From assembly GCF_003202235.1 (NCBI RefSeq), contig NZ_MASU01000011.1:1-64000 (forward strand): 64,000 nt of DNA, in the 5' to 3' direction. The translations under genes were made by a program, and so were the position numbers. Shown in pieces: positions 8,601-17,032 of this stretch. This DNA comes from Prauserella flavalba. GTDB taxonomy: Bacteria > Actinomycetota > Actinomycetes > Mycobacteriales > Pseudonocardiaceae. The stretch's first letter is position 1, and every line of letters starts with the position of its first letter. The notes under the pieces were generated by a model, which was not told the DNA's origin, made no database searches, and saw only the letters and a list, made by a program, of their open reading frames with translations.

Positions 8601-9178
8601 CAGGGGTTGATGTCCCATTCCTCGCGTCTGCGACGAGCCGACGCGGCGAGCTTCTCGAGTGCGTCCTTGTCACCGTGCGTCGTGAAGTGCTCGACCCCCA
8701 CCGTGACGAACAGGCCGCGCGCGCGGACCGCGACCGGGCCGTCGCCCGCGTCGAGCCTGCCGTCGGCACTCGCGTAGGTCTTGCGGCCCGCGACACCGTC
8801 AAGCCTGGCCGTGATGAACAGCGTCGAGCCGACCGGCACCGGGCGCACGAAGTCGGTCTCCAGCTTGGCGGTCACCGCGGGCTTGCGCAGCAGGTTGCCG
8901 ACCGCCGCGCCGAGCGCCTCGTCGAACGCGCAGGCCAGCAGCCCGCCGTGCGCCAGCCCCGGTGCGCCCTGGTGGGCCTCGGTGACGGCGAACTCCGACA
9001 CCACCTCGGGGCCGTCGGTGACCGACGACTGGAGGTGTAGACCTACCTCCACCTCGTCCCCGCAGCCGAAGCAGTGCGAGTAGTGCACACCCAGCTTGCT
9101 GCCCGGCTGCGGGGCCTTCGGGTGGGGAACCGCCGGCTCGGTCTCCACCGGCGGCCAGCTCTGTCCAGCGTTGCTCAC
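8600..9178 (-). CDS. PaaI-type hotdog thioesterase
   Basis: A 192-residue hotdog-fold acyl-CoA thioesterase. It has the N-terminal CFGCG motif near residue 36 seen in actinobacterial PaaI-like proteins. The active-site strand-helix (HQGAPGLAHGGLLACAFDEALG) supplies the expected HGG and an acidic residue on the hotdog helix. It starts at a GTG and ends in a one-base overlap with the metallophosphoesterase start. The acyl-CoA substrate cannot be inferred from the sequence. Confidence 0.85.
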   Translation of the reverse strand: MSNAGQSWPPVETEPAVPHPKAPQPGSKLGVHYSHCFGCGDEVEVGLHLQSSVTDGPEVVSEFAVTEAHQGAPGLAHGGLLACAFDEALGAAVGNLLRKPAVTAKLETDFVRPVPVGSTLFITARLDGVAGRKTYASADGRLDAGDGPVAVRARGLFVTVGVEHFTTHGDKDALEKLAASARRRREEWDINP

Positions 9179-9187
9179 CCGGCCAAG

Positions 9188-10585
9188 TTAGCCGGTTGCC
9201 GGTGCGGACGGCGTGGTGGTGGTGCTCTCGCACTGGCGCGAGCTGACGATCCCGCGCATCGAGACGCCGTTGGTCTCCGGCAGGAGCAACACCGGGACCG
9301 TCGCGATCGCGGCGGCTCCCATCAGGTAGAACGCGGGCCACAGGGTGTTGCCGGTCGCGTCGACGAGCGAGCCGACGACATAGGGCGCGGTTCCGGCGAA
9401 CAGCGCCGTCGACACGTTGTAGCCGATGGAGAAGGCGCCGTAGCGGACCTGTGTGGGGAACATCGCAGGCAGCGTGGACGCGACGACGGCGAGGAACAGC
9501 ACCAGGCAGGCGCCGATCATCGCGAGGCCGCCGACGAGCATGGCCGCGTTGACGCTGCCGTTCTCGCCCACGCTGTTCTCCATGAGCGTGAACGCCGGGA
9601 TCGGGAGCAGCAGGAAGCCCGCACAGCAGGCGATGAGGATCGGCTTGCGGCCGATGCGGTCGGAGAGGCTGCCGATCGGCACGATCACCACGAGCATCGC
9701 GAGGATCACGCCCATCACGATCAGCAGCGGCGCGTCGCCCTTCATGCCGAGCACGTCCTTCAGGTACGTCTCGACGTAGGCGAGCATGATCCAGTCGCCG
9801 ACGTTGAGCAGGATCACCAGGCCGATGAGGTGCAGGATCGACTTCCAGTGCTGGGTGAGCAGCTCCTTCAGCGGAGACTTGGAGACCTTCTTCTGGTTCT
9901 CGATCTCGCGGAACACCGGGGTGTCCTCGAGCTTGTTCCGCAGGTACAGACCGACGAGGCCGAGGGGGCCCGCGATCAGGAACGGGATGCGCCAGCCCCA
10001 CTGCTGCATGGTCTCCTCGCCGAGGAGCACGGTCGAGAGCGTCACCACGCCCGCGCCGAGGAAGAACCCGACGAGGGTGCCGAACTCCAGCCAGCTGCCG
10101 AGGAAGCCGCGCCGCTTGTTGGGCGCGTACTCGGCGATGAACGTGGCCGCGCCGCCGTACTCGCCGCCTGCGGAGAAGCCCTGGAGGGCCCGCAGCAGGA
10201 TCACGAGCACCGCGGCGGCGGGACCGATCTGTTCCCACGAGGGCAGGAGGCCGATCGCGAACGTGGAGCCCGACATGAGGATGACGGTCAGCGCGAGCAC
10301 CCGCTGCCTGCCGAGCTTGTCGCCGAGCGGGCCGAGCACGAAGCTGCCGAACGGTCGAATGACGAACGTCACCGCGAGCACCGCGAAGGTCGCGAGTGCG
10401 CCTTCCGACGTGCTGCCCGCGTTGAAGAAGACCTGGCCGAGGATGGCAGGCATGAAGCCGAAGACACCGAAGTCGTACCACTCGATGCAGTTGCCCATCG
10501 CCGAGCCTGCGACGGCCTTGCGGACATCTTTCGGATCAGGTTCGTAGGTCGCACCCTGTGTCTGGGGTGCTGCGTCCTCCGGCAT
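9188..10585 (-). CDS. MHS-family (ProP/KgtP-like) major facilitator transporter
   Basis: A 465-residue transporter with 12 predicted transmembrane helices. Metabolite:H+ symporter signatures are visible: GNCIEWYDFGVFG in helix 1, GPLGDKLGRQRVL in loop 2-3, LLRALQGFSAGGEYGGA in helix 4 and GSLSDRIGRKPIL in loop 8-9. The family imports osmolytes (proline, betaine) or organic acids with protons. The substrate is not predictable and neighbours do not help. It is only 10 bp upstream of the thioesterase gene and could be co-transcribed with it. Confidence 0.9.
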   Translation of the reverse strand: MPEDAAPQTQGATYEPDPKDVRKAVAGSAMGNCIEWYDFGVFGFMPAILGQVFFNAGSTSEGALATFAVLAVTFVIRPFGSFVLGPLGDKLGRQRVLALTVILMSGSTFAIGLLPSWEQIGPAAAVLVILLRALQGFSAGGEYGGAATFIAEYAPNKRRGFLGSWLEFGTLVGFFLGAGVVTLSTVLLGEETMQQWGWRIPFLIAGPLGLVGLYLRNKLEDTPVFREIENQKKVSKSPLKELLTQHWKSILHLIGLVILLNVGDWIMLAYVETYLKDVLGMKGDAPLLIVMGVILAMLVVIVPIGSLSDRIGRKPILIACCAGFLLLPIPAFTLMENSVGENGSVNAAMLVGGLAMIGACLVLFLAVVASTLPAMFPTQVRYGAFSIGYNVSTALFAGTAPYVVGSLVDATGNTLWPAFYLMGAAAIATVPVLLLPETNGVSMRGIVSSRQCESTTTTPSAPATG

Positions 10586-10683
10586 TGGGGACCTCCCGGC
10601 ACTGGCTTGCGTTGTTCAATCAGTGTCGGAAAATTTCAAGCATGGTGCCACTTGGGCAACGGCTTTTGTCCGGAACATGACGA

Positions 10684-10713
10684 GGCGCCGGGAGATCTGG
10701 GTCTCCCGGCGCC
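10684..10713. terminator. hairpin terminator downstream of the L,D-transpeptidase gene
   Basis: A 12-bp perfect stem (GGCGCCGGGAGA, 10684-10695, pairing with 10702-10713) closes a 6-nt loop. It lies 14 bp beyond the transpeptidase stop on the minus strand. There is no strong T-run, as is usual for actinobacterial terminators. Confidence 0.75.
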
Positions 10714-10727
10714 CTTCGACCCGTTCG

Positions 10728-11942
10728 TCAGCCGTTCAGCGCCGACATGGAGGTCCACTCCTCCCAGGAGTAGGTCCAGTCGTGGTAGTCGCCGTCCTTC
10801 GGGCCCAGCTGCTGGGTGCTGCCCTCGATCTCCACCGGGTCGCCGATGAGCGCGCTGTCGAAGTACTCCTTGGCGTTGGCGTCGGACAGGTTGATACAGC
10901 CGTGTGAGACGTTGTTCGACCCCTGGTCGCCGACCGACCACGGCGCCGCGTGCGTGAACTCCCCGTTGTTCGAGATCCGCACGGCCCAGCTCACCTCGAA
11001 GTCCTCGTAGCCGTAGCCCGGGTTGTTCATGAAGTACGTCGAGTGCTTGCTCATCACGACGTGCGTGCCGCTGCGCGTGACCCGGCCGGGATCGGAGTCG
11101 AGCCCGAAGCTCGCGGGGTAGTCGGCTACGAGCTGCCCGTCGCGGTACACCCGCATCCGGTGGGTCTGCGTGTTGGCCTTCACGACCTGCGAGCGGCCGA
11201 TGGTGAAGTTGGAGGTCAGGTCGGCCTCTCCGTAGGCGCCGTCGCCCATGGGCACCCCGTAGATCAGCGCCTTGACCGCGACCTGCGTGCCCGGCTGCCA
11301 GTACTCCTTGGGCCGCCAGTGCACCGACGTGTCGCCCTCCAGCCACGCCCACGAGCCCTCGGTCTTCGGCGTGGTCTCCACCGAGAGGGCCCGCTCGACG
11401 GCCGCCTTGTCGGTGACCGGGCTGTCGAAGGTCAGCGTGATCGGCATGGCGACGCCGTAGGTCTTGCCGTCGCCGACGTTCAGCCGCCCGCCCATGGTCG
11501 CCGAGGGTGACACCGTGGTGAACGAGCCCGCGATCGGCGTCGGCTCGCCCTCTGAGTTCACGGCGGTCCCGGACCACGTGTAGGTCTTGTCGTACCCGAG
11601 CGGCTCGGTGACCGACCAGCTCCGCTTGTCGGCGGCGAGTTCGCCCGCGACCTCCTTGCCCTCCGGGTTCTTCAGCGCGACCGTCTCGATGGTGCCGTCG
11701 GTGACCGAGACCTTCACGGCGTCCCGCGGTGCGACGCCCTGCGCTCCGTCGGCGGGCTGCGCGACGACCTTGGCCGCCGGAGCCGACTGGTCGCCGGGCT
11801 CTCCTTGCTGCTGGGGGCTTTCCCCTCCGCCGCCCTCACCCGAGCACGCGGTGAGTGCCAGTAGGAACGCCAGTACGAGCGCCAGCAGCCCGCCGGTGCG
11901 CCCGCCGCGTCCGAACCGCGGCCCCCGGTGTTGGTGTGTCAC
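10728..11942 (-). CDS. L,D-transpeptidase lipoprotein (Ldt, YkuD domain)
   Basis: Peptidoglycan 3-3 cross-linking enzyme of about 404 residues. A signal peptide ends in lipobox LLALTAC, predicting a lipoprotein. A Ser/Gly/Gln-rich linker, two Ig-like domains (roughly residues 50-240) and a C-terminal YkuD domain follow. The catalytic motif SHGCINLS contains the nucleophilic cysteine and the preceding histidine. Architecture is that of mycobacterial LdtMt2-type enzymes. GTG 11942 is preferred because a GGGG lies 8 nt upstream; an in-frame GTG at 11978 is the alternative. Transcribed alone, with a hairpin terminator after it. Confidence 0.92.
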   Translation of the reverse strand: MTHQHRGPRFGRGGRTGGLLALVLAFLLALTACSGEGGGGESPQQQGEPGDQSAPAAKVVAQPADGAQGVAPRDAVKVSVTDGTIETVALKNPEGKEVAGELAADKRSWSVTEPLGYDKTYTWSGTAVNSEGEPTPIAGSFTTVSPSATMGGRLNVGDGKTYGVAMPITLTFDSPVTDKAAVERALSVETTPKTEGSWAWLEGDTSVHWRPKEYWQPGTQVAVKALIYGVPMGDGAYGEADLTSNFTIGRSQVVKANTQTHRMRVYRDGQLVADYPASFGLDSDPGRVTRSGTHVVMSKHSTYFMNNPGYGYEDFEVSWAVRISNNGEFTHAAPWSVGDQGSNNVSHGCINLSDANAKEYFDSALIGDPVEIEGSTQQLGPKDGDYHDWTYSWEEWTSMSALNG

Positions 11943-12396
11943 GTTCACTGCCCCTTTGATCTCCCCGTGTACCCCCACTGACGCCCGGTGAAAGCCGTTC
12001 GTTGCATCGCGAGAAATGTGACCGCGACCACAGCAGCGGGTTGTAGTTCAGCTGTGCGGGCGACGGCGCGGTTCCGCTCCGTGAGTGGAAGCCGGGCTGC
12101 TGGGCGCGACCGTCACCCCACTGGGAAGGTTGATCGGCGGAGCCGCGGATTATGCAACCTCTCCGGGAAGAGTCCGCCCAGTTGGACCAACCTGCGGTTG
12201 CGGGGTTCGCAAACGGCCATCAGCCGGTAGGCTGCCTGGTGGCCGTCGTTTTGCGTGTTAGTGGCTTCACACTCGCGGAACTTCTGACGCGAGCCCTGAG
12301 CCGCCGCGCTCTTTGCTCGTCTCGTTGGAACCGCCCGGGACGGCCAGGGCATCGCTTCGGCGGTGTTCATGCGGAACAGCAACGAGGAGTAAAACG
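11943..12396. other. long intergenic region ahead of the cold-shock gene
   Basis: 454 bp between the divergent transpeptidase and cold-shock genes. It must hold both promoters. I see no convincing reading frame or RNA gene. A long untranslated leader for the cold-shock mRNA would be consistent with this gap, as such leaders act as temperature-responsive structures in other bacteria, but no consensus promoter could be placed with confidence. Confidence 0.5.
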
Positions 12397-12600
12397 GTGG
12401 CGCAAGGCACTGTGAAGTGGTTCAACGCCGAGAAGGGCTTCGGCTTCATCGCCCAGGACGGCGGCGAGGGCGACGTGTTCGTCCACTACTCGGAGATCGA
12501 GGGTCGCGGCTTCCGCACGCTCGAGGAGAACCAGCGAGTGGAGTTCGAGGTCGGCCAGGGTCAGAAGGGGCCGCAGGCTCAGAAGGTTCGCGCTCTCTAA
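12397..12600 (+). CDS. cspA: cold-shock protein, CspA family
   Basis: A 67-residue single cold-shock domain that binds single-stranded RNA/DNA. It contains the RNP1 motif KGFGFI and RNP2 motif VFVHY, with KWFNAEKG at the N-terminus. The start is the GTG at 12397, 6 nt after GAGGAG; the longer upstream frame is not coding. Length and composition are typical of the actinobacterial small acidic Csp. Followed by a strong hairpin terminator. Confidence 0.97.
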   Translation: MAQGTVKWFNAEKGFGFIAQDGGEGDVFVHYSEIEGRGFRTLEENQRVEFEVGQGQKGPQAQKVRAL

Positions 12601-12620
12601 GGGCGTCACCCCCTGACTGC

Positions 12621-12663
12621 ATCGAGCCCCCGGCGGAGTTTCCGCCGGGGGCTCGATCGTTTT
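12621..12663 (+). terminator. rho-independent terminator of cspA
   Basis: A 17-bp perfect stem (12621-12637 pairing with 12641-12657, core GCCCCCGGCGGA) with a 3-nt loop is followed by CGTTTT. It begins 20 bp after the cspA stop and can also serve the convergent gene ending at 12688. Confidence 0.93.
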
Positions 12664-12687
12664 CGCGTCGGTGTCGGTCAGCGTCCG

Positions 12688-13131
12688 TCAGCCGAGGCTG
12701 CCGCGAAGGGGCTGGTCCCACTGCTGATGGTCGAAGACGTACTGGTCGGTCTGCGGTTCGCGCTCGGGCGTCTGCGCGCGGTGCGGCTGGCGGAGGTCGG
12801 ACCCGGCCTGCGCCTCCCAGGCGAGGCGCTCCAGCACCCATTCCTGGGCGAGGGCCTGCGGCGAGGTGCCGCGCTCGATGGCGAGGTCCTTGAGCTGCTG
12901 GCTGGCGATGAGGTTCATGCGGAGCTGGTAGACCTGCGCGTCGCCGAAGCGCCTGCCGGACCCGGTGCTCTCCGGGTCGGTCTCGGGCGCCAGCGCCGCG
13001 AGGTAGCTCGTCAGCTCGTGGTCCTCGGCGGCGGGGTCCGCGTCCTGTGTGGTGGCGCCGCTGTGCCGGCCGCCGTTCACTGCCTTGAGGTTGGTGCGGC
13101 TGCTGAGCCGTCCGAATGAGGGAAAAGGCAC
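12688..13131 (-). CDS. conserved actinobacterial protein with RHH-like segment
   Basis: Protein of about 147 residues if started at GTG 13131 (174 from a TTG at 13212). The central part, DAQVYQLRMNLIASQQLKDLAIERGTSPQALAQEWVLERL, has the alternation and length of a ribbon-helix-helix fold. Both termini look disordered. I cannot name a function; a small DNA-binding protein is an inference. TATCGT ends 6 nt before GTG 13131, so a leaderless transcript is possible, and no Shine-Dalgarno was seen for either start. Convergent with cspA. Confidence 0.6.
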   Translation of the reverse strand: MPFPSFGRLSSRTNLKAVNGGRHSGATTQDADPAAEDHELTSYLAALAPETDPESTGSGRRFGDAQVYQLRMNLIASQQLKDLAIERGTSPQALAQEWVLERLAWEAQAGSDLRQPHRAQTPEREPQTDQYVFDHQQWDQPLRGSLG

Positions 13132-13620
13132 CCGGACACGATAACGGTTGTGTCTCGGCCGCGATATGCCTGTGACCGTACCCACACCGCGTGTCGCGCT
13201 CTTTTTCGCCAAGTTGTGCCATCTGGAGTAGCGGCTTACTCGCCTGGCCCAGCAGGTGAATGCATTCCGTAGCCGAGAGTCGTTTCCCGGCGGGCAAGAT
13301 CGAATTGGTACGGAAATGGAGAGGCCCCCGCGCCAGGGGGAGGAACGCGGGGGCCGGAGGGGATCTCCACAGGCGCTGACCGGGGGTGTGTCAGCACGTT
13401 GATTGTTACATGACTGGGCCGGGCCCCGCGAGGGTTGCGTCCGAAAAAGGGCTCCGACCTGTCATTTCTCCGTTGCCGGAACGACATTTCCGAACTGTCC
13501 CCGAATGGCCGCTCAAGTCCACGCAGCGTGCTTGGAGCTTCACTCTGCGGGGGGCTGTCGAGGGGTTCCCCCGCTGGCTAGCCTCGCGGCCAAGGTGATC
13601 CAGAAGCCCTTGGAGGAACC
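13132..13620. other. intergenic region with GC-rich hairpins
   Basis: 489 bp between two divergent small genes. A 10-bp stem GGCCCCCGCG (13323-13332) pairs with 13346-13355, and a 6-bp stem GCTGAC/GTCAGC lies near 13375-13395. No coding frame is convincing. The hairpins could be a terminator for an unannotated transcript or part of a leader. Confidence 0.45.
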
Positions 13621-13869
13621 ATGAGCGGGTCTGTGGAAGTGCGGCAGTTCCTCCTTCGTTACGAGGGAGAAGGGCAGGGTGCCGGGCTCGGCGGCGTGCC
13701 GGCGCAGCGGGCCGGACAGGCCGACGCTCCGCGGGTCTCCGACGACCAGGTGCGAAGGGCGAGGCTCGCCGTGGCGCGAGGAGCCCGTGGGATCGAAGAC
13801 TGCGCCCAGCTGCTGGACATGCTGGGACTCAAGCCGGACGAGGACGGCAACGCGCCGGTGCAACGCTAG
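13621..13869 (+). CDS. small conserved hypothetical protein (82 aa)
   Basis: An 82-residue acidic, probably soluble protein with an excellent Shine-Dalgarno (GGAGGAACC before ATG). The second half (VSDDQVRRARLAVARGARGIEDCAQLLDMLGL) is predicted helical. It is followed by a 14-bp hairpin, which supports a real monocistronic gene. No domain recognised. Good translation signals and actinobacterial codon usage are the basis for calling it. Confidence 0.7.
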   Translation: MSGSVEVRQFLLRYEGEGQGAGLGGVPAQRAGQADAPRVSDDQVRRARLAVARGARGIEDCAQLLDMLGLKPDEDGNAPVQR

Positions 13870-13892
13870 GCGTGGTGTGCTGGGCCCCCAGA

Positions 13893-13931
13893 CTGCCCAG
13901 GTGCACACCCCCTGGTCGTGCACCTGGGCAG
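13893..13931 (+). terminator. hairpin terminator after the 82-aa gene
   Basis: 14-bp perfect stem CTGCCCAGGTGCAC (13893-13906) pairing with 13918-13931, loop of 11 nt, starting 23 bp after the stop codon. No T-tract follows. Confidence 0.75.
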
Positions 13932-14230
13932 CACGAGGCTCAAGTTACTGGTCCAGACCCTCCTGAGGCAATCGATTGCCGGTGGCGACAGCGTTTCGCC
14001 ACAGGGTCTTTCGCTTTCGTAAACATGACGACAAGGTTTTCGTAACGCTGTTGTCCGCGGTGGCGACCCGCGGGCGCTCGTCGGCGACCGGTCCGGCCCG
14101 AAGGAGGGTTTGTGCAGGTCAGAGTGGATGGGGTACCCGCTGTTAATGGGGTTGTGGGGGTGTCCTAGACTAGTCATCGCTCCCAGGGAAGACCTGAGAG
14201 CGCGGTCGGTCGGTTCGCCGAACTGGCCGG
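13932..14230. promoter_or_regulatory. upstream region and likely promoter of the tRNA cluster
   Basis: About 300 bp without a gene. A candidate sigma-A promoter TTAATG (14143-14148), 17-bp spacer, TAGACT (14166-14171) lies about 60 bp before tRNA-Glu. The -10 is good, the -35 weak. Nothing else recognised. Confidence 0.45.
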
Positions 14231-14303
14231 GCTCCCATCGTCTAGTGGCCTAGGACTCCGCCCTTTCAAGGCGGCAACGCGGGTTCGAATCCCGTTGGGA
14301 GTA
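14231..14303 (+). tRNA. tRNA-Glu (TTC anticodon)
   Basis: Cloverleaf of 73 nt: acceptor GCTCCCA pairs with TGGGAGT, anticodon arm CCGCC-CTTTCAA-GGCGG with TTC, T-loop TTCGAAT. The discriminator base is A and CCA is not encoded (ACGC follows), unlike the next two tRNAs. Confidence 0.96.
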
Positions 14304-14316
14304 CGCAACACAGTAA

Positions 14317-14390
14317 GGCCCTGTGGCGCAGTTGGTTAGCGCGTCGCCCTGTCACGGCGAAGGTCGCGGGTTCGAGTCCCGTCAGGGTCG
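14317..14390 (+). tRNA. tRNA-Asp (GTC anticodon)
   Basis: Acceptor GGCCCTG pairs with CAGGGTC, anticodon loop CTGTCAC with GTC, T-loop TTCGAGT, discriminator G. CCA is encoded at 14391-14393. It lies 13 bp after tRNA-Glu and is probably processed from the same transcript. Confidence 0.97.
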
Positions 14391-14421
14391 CCAGAGCGTT
14401 CGGCTCCCAGCCGGCGTATCC

Positions 14422-14495
14422 GGCCAGGTAGCTCAGTTGGTACGAGCGTCCGCCTGAAAAGCGGAAGGTCGCCGGTTCGACCCCGGCCCTGGCCA
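14422..14495 (+). tRNA. tRNA-Phe (GAA anticodon)
   Basis: Acceptor GGCCAGG pairs with CCTGGCC, anticodon loop CTGAAAA with GAA, T-loop TTCGACC, discriminator A. CCA is encoded at 14496-14498. Last of the Glu-Asp-Phe set and followed by a terminator. Confidence 0.97.
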
Positions 14496-14505
14496 CCACC
14501 GTCAG

Positions 14506-14537
14506 AACCGCCCAGACAGAGGTCAGGGCGGTTTTTT
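14506..14537 (+). terminator. rho-independent terminator of the tRNA cluster
   Basis: Stem AACCGCCC (14506-14513) pairs with GGGCGGTT (14526-14533) and runs into six T residues. A classical intrinsic terminator, rare in this GC-rich window. Confidence 0.93.
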
Positions 14538-14610
14538 CGTGTTCGAGACCGATCCGGCGCCGCCGCGTGTGATCACGTCGGCGGCGCCGGGCTCGTTCGT
14601 CCCGCTACGG

Positions 14611-15378
14611 CTACCGGATGTGCTCCATGATCCAGCCGCGGAGCACGTCGGACCGTGCGGCGCCCTCCTCCTCCGCGTGCGGGCAGTCCGGGCCGCCGAC
14701 CTCGGTGGCGACGAGCTCGTATGTGCCGTCCTCGGACTCGGAGAAGAACGGGGCGCCCGAGTCGTATGGGCACGCGCTCACGTCGCGCTGCGGTGCGTGC
14801 CCCGTGACGTTGACGCCGAGCTCGTCGAAGCCGGTCACGGTGAACTGGCCGGTCTGCATGCGGTCGGGCCGGTGGCTGAGGTCGGCGGTCGCGTCGGCCG
14901 AGCCCCAGCCGACGAGGCGCACGATGTCGTCCTTGGCGGGTGCGCTGTCGCTGACCCTCAGCGGCTCGATGCCGGCGACCGGCTCGGCGAGCCTGGCGAT
15001 GGCGACGTCCGCGTTCTCGCCCTGCACGACGTCGACGACGTCAACCTTGACGCCGTCATCGCCCGACAGCGTGGCCTGGCCGATGGTCGCGGTGACCTGA
15101 TAGCGCGGCGGACCGCTGACGCGGTTGCGGTCGCCGTCGTGGAAGCAGTGACCCGCGGTGATGATCCACTGCTCGGAGATGAGCGCGCCGGAGCACGCGC
15201 TGGCGTAGGTGGTGCCGTCGCCCCTGGTGATCTCGGGCATCGACAGCGCGGTGGAGAACGTGTACTCGCCGTCGGCGACGTTCTCGCCGTTGGCGATGGC
15301 GTTCGCGGGAGCCGCCTGCAAGAGTGAGAGCATCGTCAGACCGGCAACGGCGGTCCCGATGCGGAAAGATCGGTACAA
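14611..15378 (-). CDS. secreted trypsin-like serine protease
   Basis: S1-family protease of 255 residues with an N-terminal signal peptide ending near ANA (residue 27). Catalytic triad: H77 in TAGHC, D124 in ADVAIA and S207 in CPYDSGAP, a variant of the GDSGGP motif. Cysteine pairs near 62/78 and 203/232 fit the fold. The start is a TTG at 15378 with GGGGA 5 nt upstream; an in-frame stop just before it excludes a longer protein, and a nearby ATG is out of frame. No propeptide or inhibitor gene adjoins it. The substrate is unknown. Confidence 0.88.
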   Translation of the reverse strand: MYRSFRIGTAVAGLTMLSLLQAAPANAIANGENVADGEYTFSTALSMPEITRGDGTTYASACSGALISEQWIITAGHCFHDGDRNRVSGPPRYQVTATIGQATLSGDDGVKVDVVDVVQGENADVAIARLAEPVAGIEPLRVSDSAPAKDDIVRLVGWGSADATADLSHRPDRMQTGQFTVTGFDELGVNVTGHAPQRDVSACPYDSGAPFFSESEDGTYELVATEVGGPDCPHAEEEGAARSDVLRGWIMEHIR

Positions 15379-15584
15379 AGTTCATCCCCAGTTGGTGACT
15401 TGCTGACGTTCGCCACCCTATCGGGTGTTGTTCGGCGGGCCGAGGCGGTCGACGCCGAGTCGTCCGATGTGGACTGATCGGCCTCGACGACCTCGACACC
15501 GAACCACCCGAACTGGTGCCCAGTACCCGTGACGTCGGTTAATCGGTTGAGCCCGCTGGGTGCGGCGCGATACGACTCGAAGGC

Positions 15585-16412
15585 ATGACCGACTTCGCCT
15601 GGCTCGGTGAGCCGATCGACGCACGCAAGCTGTTCCAGCCCGAACGTGCCGAACTCCTGGCGCTCCTGGGTGGGCTCGAGGCCGAGGACTGGACGCGCAC
15701 CGCCGTGCCTGGATGGAGTGTGCGCGACCTCGCGGCCCATCTGCTCGGCGACGACTACGGGCGCCTTGCCCGTGATCGCGACGGGCACGGCGGGCCGGGG
15801 CCACGGGACGGCGAGGGCCTCGCGGGCTTCATCCACCGCATCAACCAGGAGTGGGTCGACGCCTGCGCCCGGCTCAGTCCACGCTGCCTGATCGACACGC
15901 TCACCCTGACCGGCGAGCAGATCGCCGCGCTCTGGCAGGGCAGCGATCCCGACGGGCGCAGCCTCGGCGTCTCGTGGGCCGGGGCCGATCCCGCGCCGCT
16001 GTGGCTGGACTGCGCCCGCGACCTCACCGAGTACTGGGTGCACCGGCAGCAGATCCGCGAGGCGGTCGGCCTGCGGCCCGACCTCGGCGAGCCGTTCCTG
16101 CTGCCCGTGCTCGACACGTTTCTGCGCGCGCTGCCGTTCACGCTGCGCGACATCGCTGCCGAGCCTGGGACGCGCCTGGACGTGAGTGCGGCAGGCCGCA
16201 CGTGGACCGTCACGGCCACGGCGAGCGGCTGGTCGCTTGGCGCGCCGGCCACGGGGGAGCCCGCCGCGGTGGTGCAAGCCGACCCCGACACCCTCTGGCG
16301 GCTGTGCACGCGCGGTATCGAGCCGGACGAGGCCGTCGCGCGGAGCCGGATCGAGGGCGACGAGCGGCTCGGCAGGGCGGCGTGCCGGATGGTGTCGATC
16401 ATCCATGAGTGA
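15585..16412 (+). CDS. MDMPI/DinB-fold mycothiol-dependent-type protein
   Basis: A 275-residue protein with an N-terminal maleylpyruvate-isomerase/DinB four-helix domain. WSVRDLAAHLLGDDYGRLARDRDG near residues 43-66 carries the metal-binding histidine and downstream acidic residues. A C-terminal sterol-carrier-like domain follows (DVSAAGRTWTVTATASGW... onward). These proteins are thought to be mycothiol-dependent enzymes; the reaction is not predictable. ATG has a GAAGG upstream. The stop overlaps the next gene start by 8 bp. Confidence 0.8.
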   Translation: MTDFAWLGEPIDARKLFQPERAELLALLGGLEAEDWTRTAVPGWSVRDLAAHLLGDDYGRLARDRDGHGGPGPRDGEGLAGFIHRINQEWVDACARLSPRCLIDTLTLTGEQIAALWQGSDPDGRSLGVSWAGADPAPLWLDCARDLTEYWVHRQQIREAVGLRPDLGEPFLLPVLDTFLRALPFTLRDIAAEPGTRLDVSAAGRTWTVTATASGWSLGAPATGEPAAVVQADPDTLWRLCTRGIEPDEAVARSRIEGDERLGRAACRMVSIIHE

Positions 16413-16975
16413 GCAGAAGGACCGCATGCTGCGCGGCGAGTGGTACCGGGACAGCGATCCGCAGCTCGTGGCCGAGCGGCGGCGTTGCCAGGACCTGCTC
16501 GACCGCTTCAACGCGACCTCCTCCGGGGAGTCCTCGCGGCGTCGGGAGCTACTTCGCGAGCTGCTCGGTGAGCTCGGCGACGGCTCCTGGGTCATGCCTC
16601 GTTTCCAGTGCGACTACGGCTACCTCATTCGCATCGGGCCGAACAGCTTCCTCAACTACGACGCCATCCTGATGGACTGCGCGCCCATCACGATCGGCGC
16701 CGACGTCTCGATCGGGCCGCGCGCGCAGCTGCTCACCGCGCTGCATCCGCTGGACGATCACGAGCTGCGCCGCGAGCGCTGGGAACGGGCCGAGCCAATC
16801 GTGGTCGGCGACAACGTGTGGTTCGGCGGCGGTGTGATCGTGTGCGCCCGGGGTGACCGTCGGCGACAACACCGTGGTCGGCGCGGGCAGTGTCGTCACC
16901 AGGGACCTACCCTCCGGCGTGCTCGCGGCGGGCAACCCCGCGCGGGTGGTACGGAAGCTGGATCGGTCCACCTGA
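16405..16975 (+). pseudogene. NodL/Maa-type hexapeptide O-acetyltransferase, frameshifted
   Basis: Starts at ATG 16405 inside the end of the MDMPI gene. The first frame gives the family N-terminus (MLRGEWYRDSDPQL) and left-handed beta-helix repeats through [13 protein letters not shown]. At about 16847-16850 the expected [20 protein letters not shown] continues in the +1 frame to a TGA at 16973-16975. Removing one base from the GCCCGGGG run would give a 189-residue protein of normal family length. The tail, including [15 protein letters not shown], is undecayed, so the break is recent or a sequencing error. Maltose/galactoside acetyltransferase-like specificity is a family inference. Confidence 0.85.
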
Positions 16976-17032
16976 GGGAGACGTTAGCCCGGTCCCGCCC
17001 CGTGCGGCTCCGAACCTCGGCATGATGCGGTG

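Noticed and set aside
11943-12396. A long N-terminal extension of cspA
   Set aside because: The extended frame has no conserved residues, and the GTG at 12397 has GAGGAG 6 nt upstream and gives the normal 67-residue length.
14266-14499. 77-residue minus-strand reading frame across the tRNA genes
   Set aside because: It lies antisense to three clear cloverleafs and matches the common mis-annotated tRNA-shadow pattern (VARAGVEPATF-type).
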